From Calcarisporiella thermophila CBS 279.70 (lineage: Eukaryota; Calcarisporiellomycota), in assembly GCF_041956535.1 (NCBI RefSeq), contig NW_027192192.1, forward strand, positions 87,793 through 151,792: DNA of 64,000 nt. The letters run 5' to 3'. Under the pieces are notes generated by a model. It was not told the DNA's origin. It searched no databases and worked only from the letters and a program-made list of their open reading frames with translations. The position numbers and the translations under genes are program-made. This document shows positions 35,450 through 47,394 of the stretch, piece by piece (position 1 is the stretch's first letter; every line of letters begins with the position of its first letter).

Positions 35450-35669
35450 AACGTGAAGGCGGGTTAAATAGTGTGGTAGAGCAATATATTACAAAGTGCC
35501 AAAATGAAAAAATGTGACTTGAAATTTTCCTAGTCACTAATAAATAAATGATGACGGCAATTGGGAGTGACTGTTTCGAGGCTTAGAATTCCCCAGCCTG
35601 AGAATAGGATTATCAGTCGGCCGACTATTACGCGATAGCAAGCGAAGCATTGACACATATACTCCCACC

Positions 35670-38600
35670 ATGTCGCTCTCCCAGTGGCGACAATTCAACT
35701 TCTTTGACACGGAGCTTGTGACAGATGGGTTCGATACTCCCGAATCGTTCCCGGTGTTTCAGGTGAGTAAATCCTAATCTCCATCATTCCGTTGAATTTT
35801 TTTTTTTTGCCACAGCTCAGCCAATGCTAACTCTAATATACTGAATATAGAAAGCAGATATAACGGCTACGACAAGTGGCCGTGGCCATATCATAGTCTC
35901 GGACTCTTCGGGATGCATTCACATTATCGATCGAACATTCAGCGTACTGTCGTTTCAGGCATTTGATGGTGGACGCGTCACTCATCTGAAGCAAATGAAA
36001 CAGAGCAATATATTGGTTGCCATTGGGGTATGCATCTATTTTCATCTTTATTGTTGGTAGTCTACTAATGTTTTCCTCCCGATACATTTGCCTCGATAGG
36101 AGGAGAGTGCTGTTTCTTCTCATCCAATTGTTAAAGTATGGGACTTGGATCGCCAAGAAAAAGGCAAAAATACACCGCTTTGCGTGCGCACGATTCGTTT
36201 ACAGCATGACTCTAAACCATATCCCGTAATTGTTCCTGTTTGTTCACTTGACCTATTCTGAATTAATGTAAAGGTTTTGCATAGGCATCTTGTCTCGCAA
36301 TTCTAGAAAACATGTCACAGATGGCAGTTGGGATGGCGAATGGTTCTGTGATAATCATCCGGGGGGATATCTCACGCGATCGCACCGTAAAGCAAAAAGT
36401 AATTTATGATGGAAACGAGCCTGTAACTGGTAATGGGTATTGAATGCTCTTCTTGTGGCATCACTACTTACTGGGTTTCTCGTAGGTCTCGGATACAGAG
36501 AGCAACACAAGTCGACTACCCTATTTATTGTTACAACCAGTCGTATATATACCTATAATAGCTCTGGAAAGGGGCATTTGGTATGTCACTTAGCTAGATA
36601 AATATGCCATCATGAGATATAAAATTTACACCCATACTTTATTTGGCCTGCAGCAATTATTAGATGAACATGGATGTGGACTTGGGTGTGCTGTATTGAC
36701 AGATATGGCGCAGGAAATGGTCATTGGTCGTGACGAGGTAAATCACTGTACAGAAGGAATCACCCTTCATCCTGTTGATCTAATCTCAACTCTGCTAGGC
36801 AATTTACTTTTACGGGCCAGATGGTCGTGGCCCATGTTTTGCTTTTGAAGGTTTATATTACACGTCCGCTCTATTAAATTAGAGTATTCGTACTAAATTA
36901 CTTTTACCTAATCAGCTCCAAAGTCGTCGCTAACTTGCTTCAAGAACTACCTTATCATTGTGTCCCCACCCATTTATTCAGCGCAAAAGCTCGATGCCTC
37001 CACCCGCAAGGCTTTATCACTTTCCCCGCCTCCTTCCACCACAAATAGTTACGACACCACCACAGTAACGATATTCGACACACAAAACAAGTTCATTGCG
37101 TTGACGCATGAGTTCCCCCAAGGTGTCCGTGCAGTCGTGTGCGAGTGGGGCTATGTTTATGTGATTACCTGCGATGGAAAAGTAATTCCAGTTTTACATG
37201 CCTCAGGCTTGATCATGTACTTACCCTTCATGTTTTGTTTCAGCTCTATGCATTAGAAGAGAAAGACACACCCACTAAGCTGGATATTTTGTTGAAAAAG
37301 AACCTCTACCTACTTGCCATCAATCTAGCGCGATCCCAGAAGTATGATGACACAGGCATTGCAGATATTTTCAAGAAATATGGTGACCATTTGTACAGGT
37401 ATGTGACCCTTTTCTCTTTGTGTTGTGGGAGAGTAACTAATAGGGATTTGTGCAAATAGCAAAGGAGATTATGAAGGAGCCATGCAGCAGTATATCCGAA
37501 CCATTGGGAAATTGGAGCCCTCTTACGTTATTCGCAAAGTATGTGCCAAAAATTTGCTTATCTAGCTGATTTGTTCATAATTCGCTGCTTTGTAGTTCTT
37601 GGATGCCCAGAGGCTCTACAGCCTTACCTCCTATTTGCAAGAGCTCCATTCACAAGGACTTGCCAACGAGGATCATACTACGCTACTTCTCAACTGCTAT
37701 ACAAAACTTAAAGATGTGACGAAACTGGATCAGTTTATCAAGGTAAGCTAATGCACATTAATGAAATCTTCAGTGAGAGCCTTCGATTGATTTTCGGTAA
37801 ATTTTAGTCGAGTAGCGAGTTGAATTTTGATCTTGAGACCGCGATCAAAGTGCTTCGCCAAGCCGGATACTATGAGCACGCGCTGTATCTTTCTGAAAAA
37901 TACACGCAACACGACTTGTAAGTGGCGTGTCAATTCGCAAAGCCTCTAATCCTCCATTTATAATCTTTTCTTCAACTAGATATCTTCAGATTCAAATTGA
38001 ACACATTAAAGATTACGATAAAGCTCTCAAGTATATTCGCCAACTCAAATCCTTGGAAGCCGACCATAATCTTCAAAAATATGGCAAAGTTCTCTTGAAG
38101 CACCAGCCTGAAGAAACTACCTCCCTACTCATCGATTTGTGCACTGGAGTGCTTCATTCTGCCGCTTCAGCCTCTTATCACTCATTCCAATCCCATGGCC
38201 CATCTCCCCCGACATCGCACTCGTTTTCAATTTCTCTCCCGTTTTCTCACCGCCCTAGCATTTTGCGAACAGATAGCTCAGGCTCACTGGGTGCACCACC
38301 GGCACCAGCACCACCGCCTCCTGTTCGAACATCCACGTTAGATACCCGGCCCCCACCCCAACCAACCCGATTCATGAGTTTGTTTGTGGAACAGCCCGAG
38401 TACTTGATTAAGTTTCTGGAGGAGACGGTGAGGAGACGGTGGGAAGAGGTTGAAAAGGCCCCACGAAATGAGGGACCGGAGCGAGTGCTTGTAGACAAAA
38501 CTGTGAGCGAAAGCCACATTGCGGAACAGGAAGAGAAGGAAAAGCGAGCCGTATGGAATACCTTGCTTGAGCTCTACCTAATGGACGACACCGCCAACCC

Positions 38601-39619
38601 CAGCATAGCCCTTGACAACTCATCCGAGCCGCGCCAGTCGAGTTCTCGGCGCGTGGAACGCCGCGAGAAAGCTCTGCGGCTCCTAGTCGATTCCAATGTC
38701 AACTACGATATTAACCAGGCTCTCATCATGTGCCACTTAGCGCGGTTTGATGCCGGTGTCGTCTACCTACTTGAGCGCGAGGAGAAGTACGCTGATATCT
38801 TACGGTTTTGGATGGAAAGAGAGAAACCCGAGCTGGTTATAGAAGGACTACGAAAATATGGGTAGGGGCTCTTGAAATGGATTTCATTCCAACCAAACAT
38901 TTTTTTTTACATCTATATACCCCACACAATCCATAGACAAAAAGATCCGTCGCTCTATCCGCTTGCACTCTCCTATCTCTCTTCCACCCCCTCCACCCTT
39001 GATGCCGCCGATCTCCACCAAGTGCTCACCCACATCAATAAGCATAACCTCCTGCCTCCGCTCCAAATTGTTCAAGCTCTGAGTCAATCCTCCGTGGCCA
39101 CCGTCGGCATGGTCAAGGATTTCCTTGGGAGTAAGATTGAGGAAGAGCGCCGCCGCTGCGATGAGGACACCAAACTCATCCAGAGCTACCGTGCCGAGAC
39201 GGAGAAGAAGCGGCGCGAAATTGAAGAGCTGCGGCGCGAAGCAAGAGTGTTCCAGGTGACCAAGTGTTCGGGATGTGGAGGTCAGCTGGATCTGCCGTCA
39301 GTGCATTTCCTATGCCGCCACTCGTTCCACCAAAGGTGCTTGAATGACGGGGGCGAGAAGATATGCCCGCAGTGTGCTGTTGAGCAGCGGATGGTGGGAG
39401 AAATCAGAGCTGCGCAGGAGCGCAATGCTCAGCGGCATGACCTCTTCTTTGCACAGGTAAATCCTTCACTCTCTGCCCTCTCTATAGAGACATCTTTTCT
39501 GGATACTGGTCGGAAAACTGACATTTCGTGTATAGATGGAGGATACGGACGACGGATTTTCCGTTATCGCGGACTACTTTTCCAAGAATTCATTCATGTT
39601 TGCTCGACTGATCGACTAG
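35670..39619 (+). CDS. VPS11: Vacuolar sorting protein VPS11 (PEP5)
   Basis: Fifteen exons (35670-35762, 35851-36027, 36100-36225, 36285-36429, 36486-36580, 36654-36737, 36799-36850, 36916-37181, 37244-37398, 37460-37538, 37596-37742, 37808-37917, 37980-38861, 38937-39456, 39536-39619) give 1004 residues. It starts MSLSQWRQFNFFD, has an N-terminal beta-propeller, a clathrin-heavy-chain-like alpha solenoid, a coiled coil and a C-terminal RING-H2 finger at about 914-950 (CSGCGGQL...CRHSFHQRC...CPQC). VPS11 is a core subunit of CORVET and HOPS, which tether endosomes and vacuoles. A proline/serine-rich insert of about 60 residues (near 38155-38380) interrupts the solenoid. All junctions are in frame. 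Confidence 0.95.
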
Positions 39620-40077
39620 CGTCACCGCTGGCTGAAGGTTGAAACTCAGCCGTCCGTCCGTTTGATGAGTGCTAGATTCTTTTTTCCTATCCTTTGCTCT
39701 CCTAATCTCTCAACCCCCTTTTTTAGCTCGACTTCTTAATAAATAATGTTCCCAATGGACTCAATTAAATATCCACAGCCGATACAGGATTCAGCGAGAA
39801 AACGTCTTGTTTGAAGATCATAAAAACAAGCAGCATAAGAAAAATACAAGTGATCAAGGGTGGAAACTGGATTAATTTGGGGGGGGGGGGAATTTAAATG
39901 GAAGCTCGACACCTATTTATATATATAACAATGGAGAGAGAAAGAAAAAAGTAATATAAAGCAAAATATAGAAGAAAACAAGTAAAAAGCAAAAGCAGGT
40001 GTATAGCAAACAAAAGAAAAACAAAGACATCCTCCATCCTTTATCAACGCATGTCTACTTTGAGTAGGCGAATCCCC
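39620..40077. other. Convergent intergenic with a poly-G run
   Basis: About 460 bp between the 3' ends of VPS11 and the copper transporter, purine-rich on the plus strand, with a G10 run near 39882. No gene seen. Confidence 0.55.
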
Positions 40078-41267
40078 TCACTTTCCGCATCCTGGGCATC
40101 CTCCAACCTGCTCTGTAAGATTGAATGGCTTATACCGCCCAAAAAGAAATGTCCCCACGGCTATCCCGCCAACAACGGCGAAGAACAAGCCCACGTTAAA
40201 CGTCATTGTGACCAGCATCAGAGCATAGGCAATCGTGGAGTCCACGAATTGCAGGGCCGCTCTCTTAAAGTCCCTGGTCACACCCTCCCGGGTGAAAGCC
40301 GCGCGCAGGAACCTGTGGATCCAACTCTGCTTGGTGAGGCCATCGCTCATGTCCGTGGAGCGGAAGCTCTGCTGAGCCCAGCGGGCTTCCAGGATGCTGC
40401 GAGAGACAGTGAGGGCCTCATAGAGGATGGCAATGATGAAGATTGCAATCCAGGCACCAGCATATTGACCAGGGGTGCGTGGTACCCATTCGCGGAAGAG
40501 GACATAGTCCATCAGACCAGTGTGGAAGTACATGCGCATCTGCGGAGCACTGGTGGAAGACGAGGGATCCGAGGTGCAGTAAGGGAGTTCGGAAGCGGCA
40601 GCGCACATCGTCTTCCATTTTCCACATTGTCTCTATAGGAAATGAACATATAGGAACGTAGTTAATTTCACGTCGAGAAGTATCAAAACACATCCACACC
40701 CACCATATCTGGCATTGCTTGACACAGCTGGCTATATACAGCAAATGGATCGCATTTCGTCATCAAACTTCCCGGCGGCATCTTAGGGCATTTCTCGCAC
40801 CCGTCCATGTCCATCTCCGTGCAAATGCTCCCCACTAGGTCGGAAGCCTCCATTGTGGTGGGAAGACCAGACAGGGCGGGCTGAGCGTCACATTGGGGCC
40901 CACGGGGGGCAGTATAGGTTGCATTGCGGGAGCAGAGCGCCACGTAATTCTTGCATCCTCTCATGCGGGGCATATCGGTGGCACAAATGTCCGCAAGCAA
41001 GGAAAAGGAATTGCAAGATTTGGACGAGCTGAGGTTGGGTGTTTCCTGGCAAGTTTTCTGGACAGTGCAGCCGGACATGAAAGGCATTTCTGTGCACAGG
41101 TCCTTCAAGTCGGCGGCAATAGTTGCTTCATCGAGTTGGAATGAAGCGCATTGCGGGCGACTCATGTCTGCAAGGCACGAAAGATTGGAAGGGGCAGCGG
41201 CGCCCGGATTTTGGGCAGACGCGAACGCCGCCATTAGGAGGACAACGACAACGAACGTTTTCTCCAT
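40078..41267 (-). CDS. Ctr-family copper transporter with 18-Cys Met-rich ectodomain
   Basis: Exons (minus) 41267-40704 and 40632-40078 give 372 residues, starting at the ATG before a signal peptide (MEKTFVVVVLLMAAFASA). Residues ~20-207 form a secreted domain with 18 cysteines and several Met motifs (MPFM, MPRM, MDMD, MPDM). Then comes a Ctr transporter: the MRMYFHTG metal motif, TM1 with LFREWVP, TM2 with MLVTM (the MxxxM filter) and TM3 with GGIAVG (GxxxG), ending in CPGCGK, a Cys motif that could pass copper to cytosolic chaperones. Ctr proteins trimerise and import Cu(I). The long Cys domain is not a usual part of Ctr proteins. The gene is divergent from a paralogue of that domain (41819-42635). 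Confidence 0.9.
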
Positions 41268-41818
41268 GGAAGTGAGCATGGCTCTCTTTTCGGCAGAGGG
41301 ATGCAGTTTAGGGCAACCAAAGATGCTACTGACTCGGCAACAATGTATGGGTAAAAGGGAGGGAGAGAGTTTAAATAAGAATGGAGACACGCTAGCCCGG
41401 CAATGCTTTATTTGTCTAGGCTCTCTTTCTTGGTCTATCCACTAAAACACGGATAAATGGAGAACATACAGGTGAGCGTAGGGAAAGCCAACGGTGTACG
41501 TAAAGAGCTGCATTTTATATTTCTCCTATAAGTTGTGCTATGAATCGACAATCAGGCAGTCACATATTCTATTGTATACGGGTTGTTAATAAATGGAGGT
41601 TATTAATTTTAAAATAGGACAGGAATGCTTAAAACATCCGAAACAGGAATGCAGGGGGGGGTCCCCATTGAAATGTTAATTAATCGAATTCCCCCCCCCC
41701 TTCCATTTATTGTTTTGAAGTCAGACAAAGGGTGACAATAACAAAACGAAAGCGAAGCTTATATATTTTTTAAACTTCCTGTCGCGTTCCCACCATTCGA
41801 CAGTTTTCTCTATCCAGC
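41268..41818. promoter_or_regulatory. Shared bidirectional promoter of the two 18-Cys genes
   Basis: 551 bp separate the two divergent starts. A TATA-like element (TTATATATTTTTT, about 41759-41771) lies 50 bases before the plus-strand gene, and a TTATTTAAAC stretch on the minus strand lies near 41375. The words ACAGGAATGC occur twice (near 41620 and 41645), and a G8 and a C10 run flank 41650-41700. Co-regulation of the two genes is likely; no known copper-response element was recognised. Confidence 0.55.
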
Positions 41819-42635
41819 ATGAAGACCCCCTCCTGCTTCGTACTTCTTCTCTGCGCTCTGGGCGCCTCTGCACAGCAACAGAACTGCGCCGCCACCCCCA
41901 CTGATGCTAAGTGCGCGGATTACACCCCTGCTAACGCACAGCAGCAGCTCGATTCCATTTGCACGGCCCAAAATAATCTCCCTGCCTGCAGCATCTATGG
42001 CGAGTGCAAAAAGGACACCACGCTCCCCCAGAGCGTCTGCTCCCCCGCGGTGCTCCTCGCCACGGCCTGCACTCGGGACAATGTCACGGCGGCCGATGCG
42101 TGCTCGGAAATTAAGCAGCTGTGCGGCGCCGGCACCGCTGTGAAGCTGTGCTCGCAGGCTGTCCCCGCTCCTTCGGCGAAGGACGCGAGCCGGGACCTCT
42201 ACAGCGCTTGCTCACAGATGCCCGAAATGAAGAGTTGCACCATCTGCCCCCAGAAACCCGACGCAACCACGAATGTGTTCCAGTGCAACGTTATGTCAGC
42301 CTACTCTGCGCTCTGTAACGAGATGGGTACCCATGTAAGTTACCATAATAAGCATCGATCTTCAATGGAAGGCCTCATCCATTAATCCCCTTCCTGCCCC
42401 CATTTTCCAATAGAGCGAGTGCGCCAACTGGAAATCGTTCTGCCAAGCCACCAATAACTTCAAACCCTACTGCTCTGGGGCTGGAAGCAGCGGTGGCCAC
42501 GATATGTCCAATCACAACCACAACGCTAAGCCATCTTCTACCCCATCCTCCACGCCAAAGGCGTCGTCTGCCTCCACCCTTGTATCCACAAGCTGGGGCC
42601 TGATGGCTATTGCACTCGCGGTTATCATTATGTAA
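41819..42635 (+). CDS. Secreted GPI-type 18-Cys protein, paralogue of the Ctr ectodomain
   Basis: Exons 41819-42334 and 42414-42635 give 245 residues. A signal peptide (MKTPSCFVLLLCALGASA) is followed by a domain whose 18 cysteines match those of the Ctr ectodomain one for one. The intron is phase 0 and falls at the same place as in the Ctr gene, just before the C-x2-W-K-x2-C block (SECANWKSFC versus RQCGKWKTMC). Downstream are a His/Met stretch (GGHDMSNHNHN) that could bind copper, a Ser/Thr/Pro stalk and a hydrophobic tail typical of a GPI-anchor signal. The likely role is extracellular copper binding or delivery to the transporter; this is inferred from the paralogy and neighbours. Confidence 0.8.
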
Positions 42636-44624
42636 AAAAACCTTTGCATTTTCTTATTTGTGTCTGTTCCACCGCGCTATGCCTTTGAAATGATCATTTT
42701 GCAGTTGCATTGAGATAGGAGCTCTATTTAAATAAAGTCAGAACTGATTAACATACTTTCGATTCCTGTCAAAAAAAGTAGATACTACTCTGATAGTATA
42801 GTGGGTGCTTCTGAGAATCCGACCGTTAAACTCTCAGGGCTTTGCAAATAAAACAAAAACAAAACAAGTGCTTTATGCAAAGAACGCGACGCTTCGACGA
42901 GCTTCCAGGGAGAAGTGCATTCCCATCGGCTACCTCGGCACATCCCTTGAGTATTCGATTCTGTAGGGTGGTTGCAGCTAGGCCTCTATCCCCTTATTCA
43001 GATTCCGTATGTCTCAGGGGATGACTAATTTATACGCACCGCTCAGGGCCGGTGCGAAGAGCACTACCCATTGCCGCAGGAATGAACTTGGTGATCTCTT
43101 AAACGATATAGTTCTCGGTATATCTTTTCATGCTCTTCCACCTATCTCCCCCATCCCGACATCCATGCTCTAATTGTTGCTCGGGCGCTATGACAATTCC
43201 ACATCCCTATCAGCCAACCATCATTGTTGAATTTAGAACAGCAGCTTGAAGCAGGCGCGGGAGTCAGAATCATTTCGAGTTCCCGTGAGACGACATTGGC
43301 TCAGAGCCGCACCCACGACGAAAGTTGTGTTTAAAGAGAATGTTCGAGGTAGGTTTCTATCACCCAGCAGATGGGATGGGGCAGAGCAACCAGTTTTTGC
43401 AGACGAATTTGACACCTACGGAAATGGAAAGTTGCGAACGCAAAAATCTCTCAAACCATAACTAACCCAAAATTGCGTTTTGGTGTAACGCCGTGACTGT
43501 GAGTTGTTTTCGCCTCCACCAACCACGGGGCAGAAATGAGCGTGGTTATATGGAGAAAGGTTTGAGGTATTTTGGCTTATAAAAAGGCGCCCACCTGCAA
43601 AAGAGTTGAAAATTCTTTCGCAAACTTTTTCTTGCGCACTTCTTATCCTTTCCTTCTACTCTTCCAACTATTCGAGCCTCACTCCTATAGTTTGGTATAC
43701 CCAATTGTGTGCAACTGATGTGCTAGCAGTAGGTTTAGTCTTTGTCTGTAACCCATGGTATTCCCTCTATAGTCTCCCTGGTTATCGCCCCTTGCCTATG
43801 CTTATGGGTGGGGCCACCAGGATTGTGTCTAGTGTCTATTGCATTTAGTATACCCCACATTCATCTACCTCTGCATTCCATGATGAATCATCTCACTGCA
43901 ACCATAGCCAAGTGGTATGACCTAGGACTTTGATACTATCTCTATACCTGCTCTATCTTCGTGATGCCATCAGTGGCTTAGCTATGTCGTCATTTTGGGG
44001 TGGTGGAGTAGTCAATTTAGTGTCCGGAATTTTTTACTCTTGGGGACCACCCTGCGTTCCCAGTGCTTTTTCCTTAGGCTGCATGGTACACAAGCGCCTC
44101 TTTGTGTTTTAAGCATGGGTCTCGCGATCCCACTGTTTTTACCACCCGTTCCACTCCTCTCTATTGTATTTGCCAACGCTTTAGTCGCGTTCATATCGGA
44201 CCTTGTTTGTGAATGTTTTGTTCTCACGCCAAGTTGACTTTCATGCTTCCATGATAGAACTGTGTTCACAAATTAATGCCTCCTAACCTTCCATCCCAAC
44301 GCTAGTAGGGTGATGAGTGGATGGAAATTGACTCATGTTTGATGAATTGCCCTCCACCGCCTGGGTCACCGAGTATAATTGATTAATTAACGTGTTTCCA
44401 TGCCAGCTCTGTGTTTTTTACCCATTTTAACTTTATTACCGGTCGCAGAGCGATGCTTGGGAAGGTCTGATTTTTTGCGCGTGGTATATAAACGCGTCTC
44501 TTTTTATTATCCTACTCTTTACCCCCATTTAAAGTTTGAACGAGCTTTTGACAGGCTCTTTTTCTCTCTATTTAATAAATATCCTCCTTGGATTCATTTC
44601 TTTCCGCTAATAATAATAATAATA
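42636..44624. other. Long intergenic region upstream of the YcnI-like gene
   Basis: About 2 kb. The second half (43570-44620) is pyrimidine-rich and contains TATA boxes at about 43578-43585 and 44485-44492. The open frames in it begin with non-ATG codons or look random. An (AAT)n microsatellite (about 44609-44626) runs directly into the downstream ATG. No coding exon is supported. Confidence 0.55.
44485..44492 (+). promoter_or_regulatory. TATA box of the YcnI-like gene
   Basis: TATATAAA lies about 133 bases before the ATG at 44625, followed by a pyrimidine-rich stretch typical of transcription starts in this region. Confidence 0.55.
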
Positions 44625-45325
44625 ATGCTCCGACAACTGTCTCTCGCTACATTGGTGCTGGCAACCGTGATTTCCATGGCAGCGGCCCATGTTACCATGA
44701 ACCCCAATACCAATGCCGCCAACTCGTACTTTGCGAGCGCCTTCCGTGTTCCCCACGGTTGCAACGGCTCGCCCACCACCCTGGTTTCACTCAAGATTCC
44801 CGGTAAGTGATGAGATGAGCCAACGGGAATGGCGGAGCCCCGTCATGCTAAAAAAAACCCTTTCTTCCCCGCGCAGAATCCCTCACCGGTGTGAAGCCCC
44901 GTATCATGGCCGGATGGAATATCACCATCGGAACGAAGCCGCTCGACCCCCCGATCACTGCAGAGGGAGGCAAGACCATCAACACCACCGCCGACACCAT
45001 CACATGGACCAACGGGCTTATCCCGGACAACATGTACGAGGACTTCTGGCTCTCCTTCCGCCTTCCCCCCTACGATGACCCCAAGACCATCAACAATACC
45101 GTCTACTTCCCCGTGTCGCAGCAGTGCCAGGACGGCACCTGGCTCAACTGGACCCAGATCCCCGGCTCGGGCGCCTCGTCGTCGCAGAACCCGGCCCCGT
45201 ACATCAAGCTCACTAACGGCAACACCCCCGCCCAGGCCAGCGAGAAGAAGAGCGACGCCTCGAAGTTGAACGCATTCGCCGGGGTGGCGCTGATGGCGGC
45301 TGTCAGTTCCCTCATGATGCTATAA
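44625..45325 (+). CDS. YcnI/DUF1775 copper-binding protein, GPI-type
   Basis: Exons 44625-44802 and 44877-45325 give 208 residues. After the signal peptide (MLRQLSLATLVLATVISMAAA) the mature protein should begin HVTMNP, placing a histidine at the N-terminus as in bacterial YcnI, where it forms a mono-histidine copper site with a conserved Trp. Other family blocks: FRVPHGCNGSPTTLVSLKIP, MAGWNITIG, ITWTNG, DFWLSFRLP, VYFPVSQQCQDGTWLNW. The tail (Lys/Ser stalk, then AGVALMAAVSSLMML) is a GPI-anchor signal. Bacterial ycnI lies be­side copper-transport genes; here the gene lies between a copper-transporter pair and a b561 reductase candidate. A role in surface copper binding or delivery follows by inference. 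Confidence 0.88.
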
Positions 45326-46083
45326 AAGGCGGTCGCCTGTGTCACGTGTGGCTCGGTGTTTTTCGGTGTTCTCTTTTTAATTTTAATATTCCAGAAACAA
45401 TTTTAAGCAGTTTTTTTTTTCTATTTCATTTCCTATTTGCCTCCTCTCTTCCTGCTTCCACTAGGAAGCCATGCAGGGTGGAAGCGGGGATATTTATTCA
45501 CTATGTCCTTATTGCCTATTCTCTCAATTTATGCTTTTCCCCTCGACCCTCTGTGGCTTTAGTCCCCTTATCCACACTGTTTAGTGGTCCCCGATTTGTG
45601 TCGATCTATTATTTCGCCATATTGCTATTCTCTTTGAAAATAAGTCATTTCTACCCATCTTTCCAACTCAGTCGGGTTCCCCAGCGCCGGCAAAGGCAAA
45701 GCGACCTTCCTCTTTGATCTTTTTTCATTTCCAGAAGCTTTGGCATTTACCAACCAGATCGAAAGAAAAGGAACCATGAAATGGGGTCTAGTTCCCCCTT
45801 TCCTACGATTTGTAATATTTGTAATAAAAGACATGGCGGACCCCCTAGCCCTAACGGCCTATTTATAAAAGTGCCGGCTCCCTTCCTGAATCCCTTTTTT
45901 CTTAGAAAAAAATTTTTTCCCAACTTTTTGTTTTGAAAAAGGTTCGACGAGAACTGAAACAGCCTTGAAAAATAGCCTTGGTGTGATTGCTATTTCCCGT
46001 TGTTTTATCTTTCAAGTCTTTCTTCCAGTGCTTCCTCTCTTTTTCCCCTCCTCCATTGTTGACACCAGCATACGACTGCAAAG
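45326..46083. other. Intergenic, promoter of the DOMON-b561 gene
   Basis: About 760 bp, pyrimidine-rich. A TATAAAA at about 45864-45870 lies some 215 bases before the ATG at 46084. No coding exon seen. Confidence 0.6.
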
Positions 46084-47394
46084 GATGGTGAAAACGGTTG
46101 TGTCTTTGCTCGCGTTGGGCGGATTGGCATGCGGTAATTATTCCAGCCCATGTTTCTAGCTCTTGCTTCCCGTGCTCTGAAAAGACCATTGGATGGGCTG
46201 TTTGAAGATTTTGGCTAATATATCCCCTTCCCATCTGCGTATGAATTAGCTGCCGTTGACCTAAAGCCCCAAACGGGCCAGCTCTGCTTCCGAAACGAGC
46301 AATTGTGTATCGCCGCACAAATATTGCCCACCGGAAATGCTTTTGAGATGACCTTAATTGCACCGCAGAATATGGGGTAAGAAAACTGCTGCATCCGTCT
46401 CCTTTTGCCAATGTGCATAGCTAAATAACGGTTATGTTCAATTAGCTATGTGAGTGTCGGAATTGGTGAATGGATGATCAATGCCGATATCATTGTGGCC
46501 TGGCCAACCGCCAATCAAAACTACACAATCTCGGACCGCAAGGCCATCGACTATGTCGAGCCCCTGGTGGACAGGCAGCAAGATGCCGTACTGGTGCCCG
46601 AAAAAAGCGGTCTTCAAAACGGCAAGCACTACATCACGTTCCGTCGCCCATTACGGACAGGAGACTCCTCGGACAATCCCGTCGTGGCGGGAACTAGAAT
46701 GGCATGGATATGGGCCTTGGATAGTCAGCGCCCAAGCAGCGCATTTGAAAATGCCACGCTCAACCCCCATGGGAGCGAGGGTGTGGGCCGATTCTCGATG
46801 GCTCTGACCCCCGCCGGGATTGCAGGCACTTCGGTGCAAGCGCGATTTGACATTGGGGGGCTTGCCTTCTTCCACGGGCTACTGATGGCCTTGGTGTGGC
46901 TGGTGGCTGGCCCGCTGGCGGCATTCATTGCTCGCTTCCTGAAGGCGACGATGGGCAGTGCTTGGTTCCCCGGGCACTGGGGCACCGCTACGGTAGGCGT
47001 CGTGTTGACCCTCATTGGGTTTGGCCTTGGAATTGCGGCGACTCGCGGCGCGCACTTCACCACTCCCCACACCATCATCGGCCTTATTGTGGTCATTCTC
47101 ACTCTCTTGCAAGCAGGGTGGGGCATCTACATCGATCGGACCTTTGATCCCTCGCGCGTGAAAACCCCTGCCCGTGACTACCTTCATCATGTAGGAGGCT
47201 ACCTGCTCGTCCTCCTTTCCATAGCCAATGTGTGCTTGGGCTTGCTGGCGTTCGGCCCCGGAAGTGGATGGATCTTTGGGCTCTACGGCGCATGGGTTGG
47301 GCTCATCGTGTTTACGTTTGCGGGCGCGCAGATTCGAAAGACCTTGAGGTCGATGCGGACGAAGGAGGTCGAGGATATAAAATCGCTTTCTTGA
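46084..47394 (+). CDS. DOMON-cytochrome b561 protein, candidate metalloreductase
   Basis: Exons 46084-46132, 46250-46376 and 46446-47394 give 374 residues. After a signal peptide (MVKTVVSLLALGGLACA) an extracellular DOMON domain (GYVSVGIGEWMINADIIVAW) is followed by a cytochrome b561 core with four haem-ligand histidines in the usual contexts: FFHGLLM, PGHWGT, PHTIIG and YLHHVGG. Such proteins carry electrons from cytosolic ascorbate across the membrane and can reduce Fe(III) or Cu(II) outside. The neighbouring Ctr transporter needs Cu(I), so cupric reduction is a natural role here. The donor side and true substrate cannot be read from sequence. Confidence 0.88.

Noticed and set aside
43246-44237. 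Several 60-80 codon frames upstream of the YcnI-like gene
   Set aside because: Mostly non-ATG starts, overlapping on both strands, no domain; the region reads as promoter and leader.
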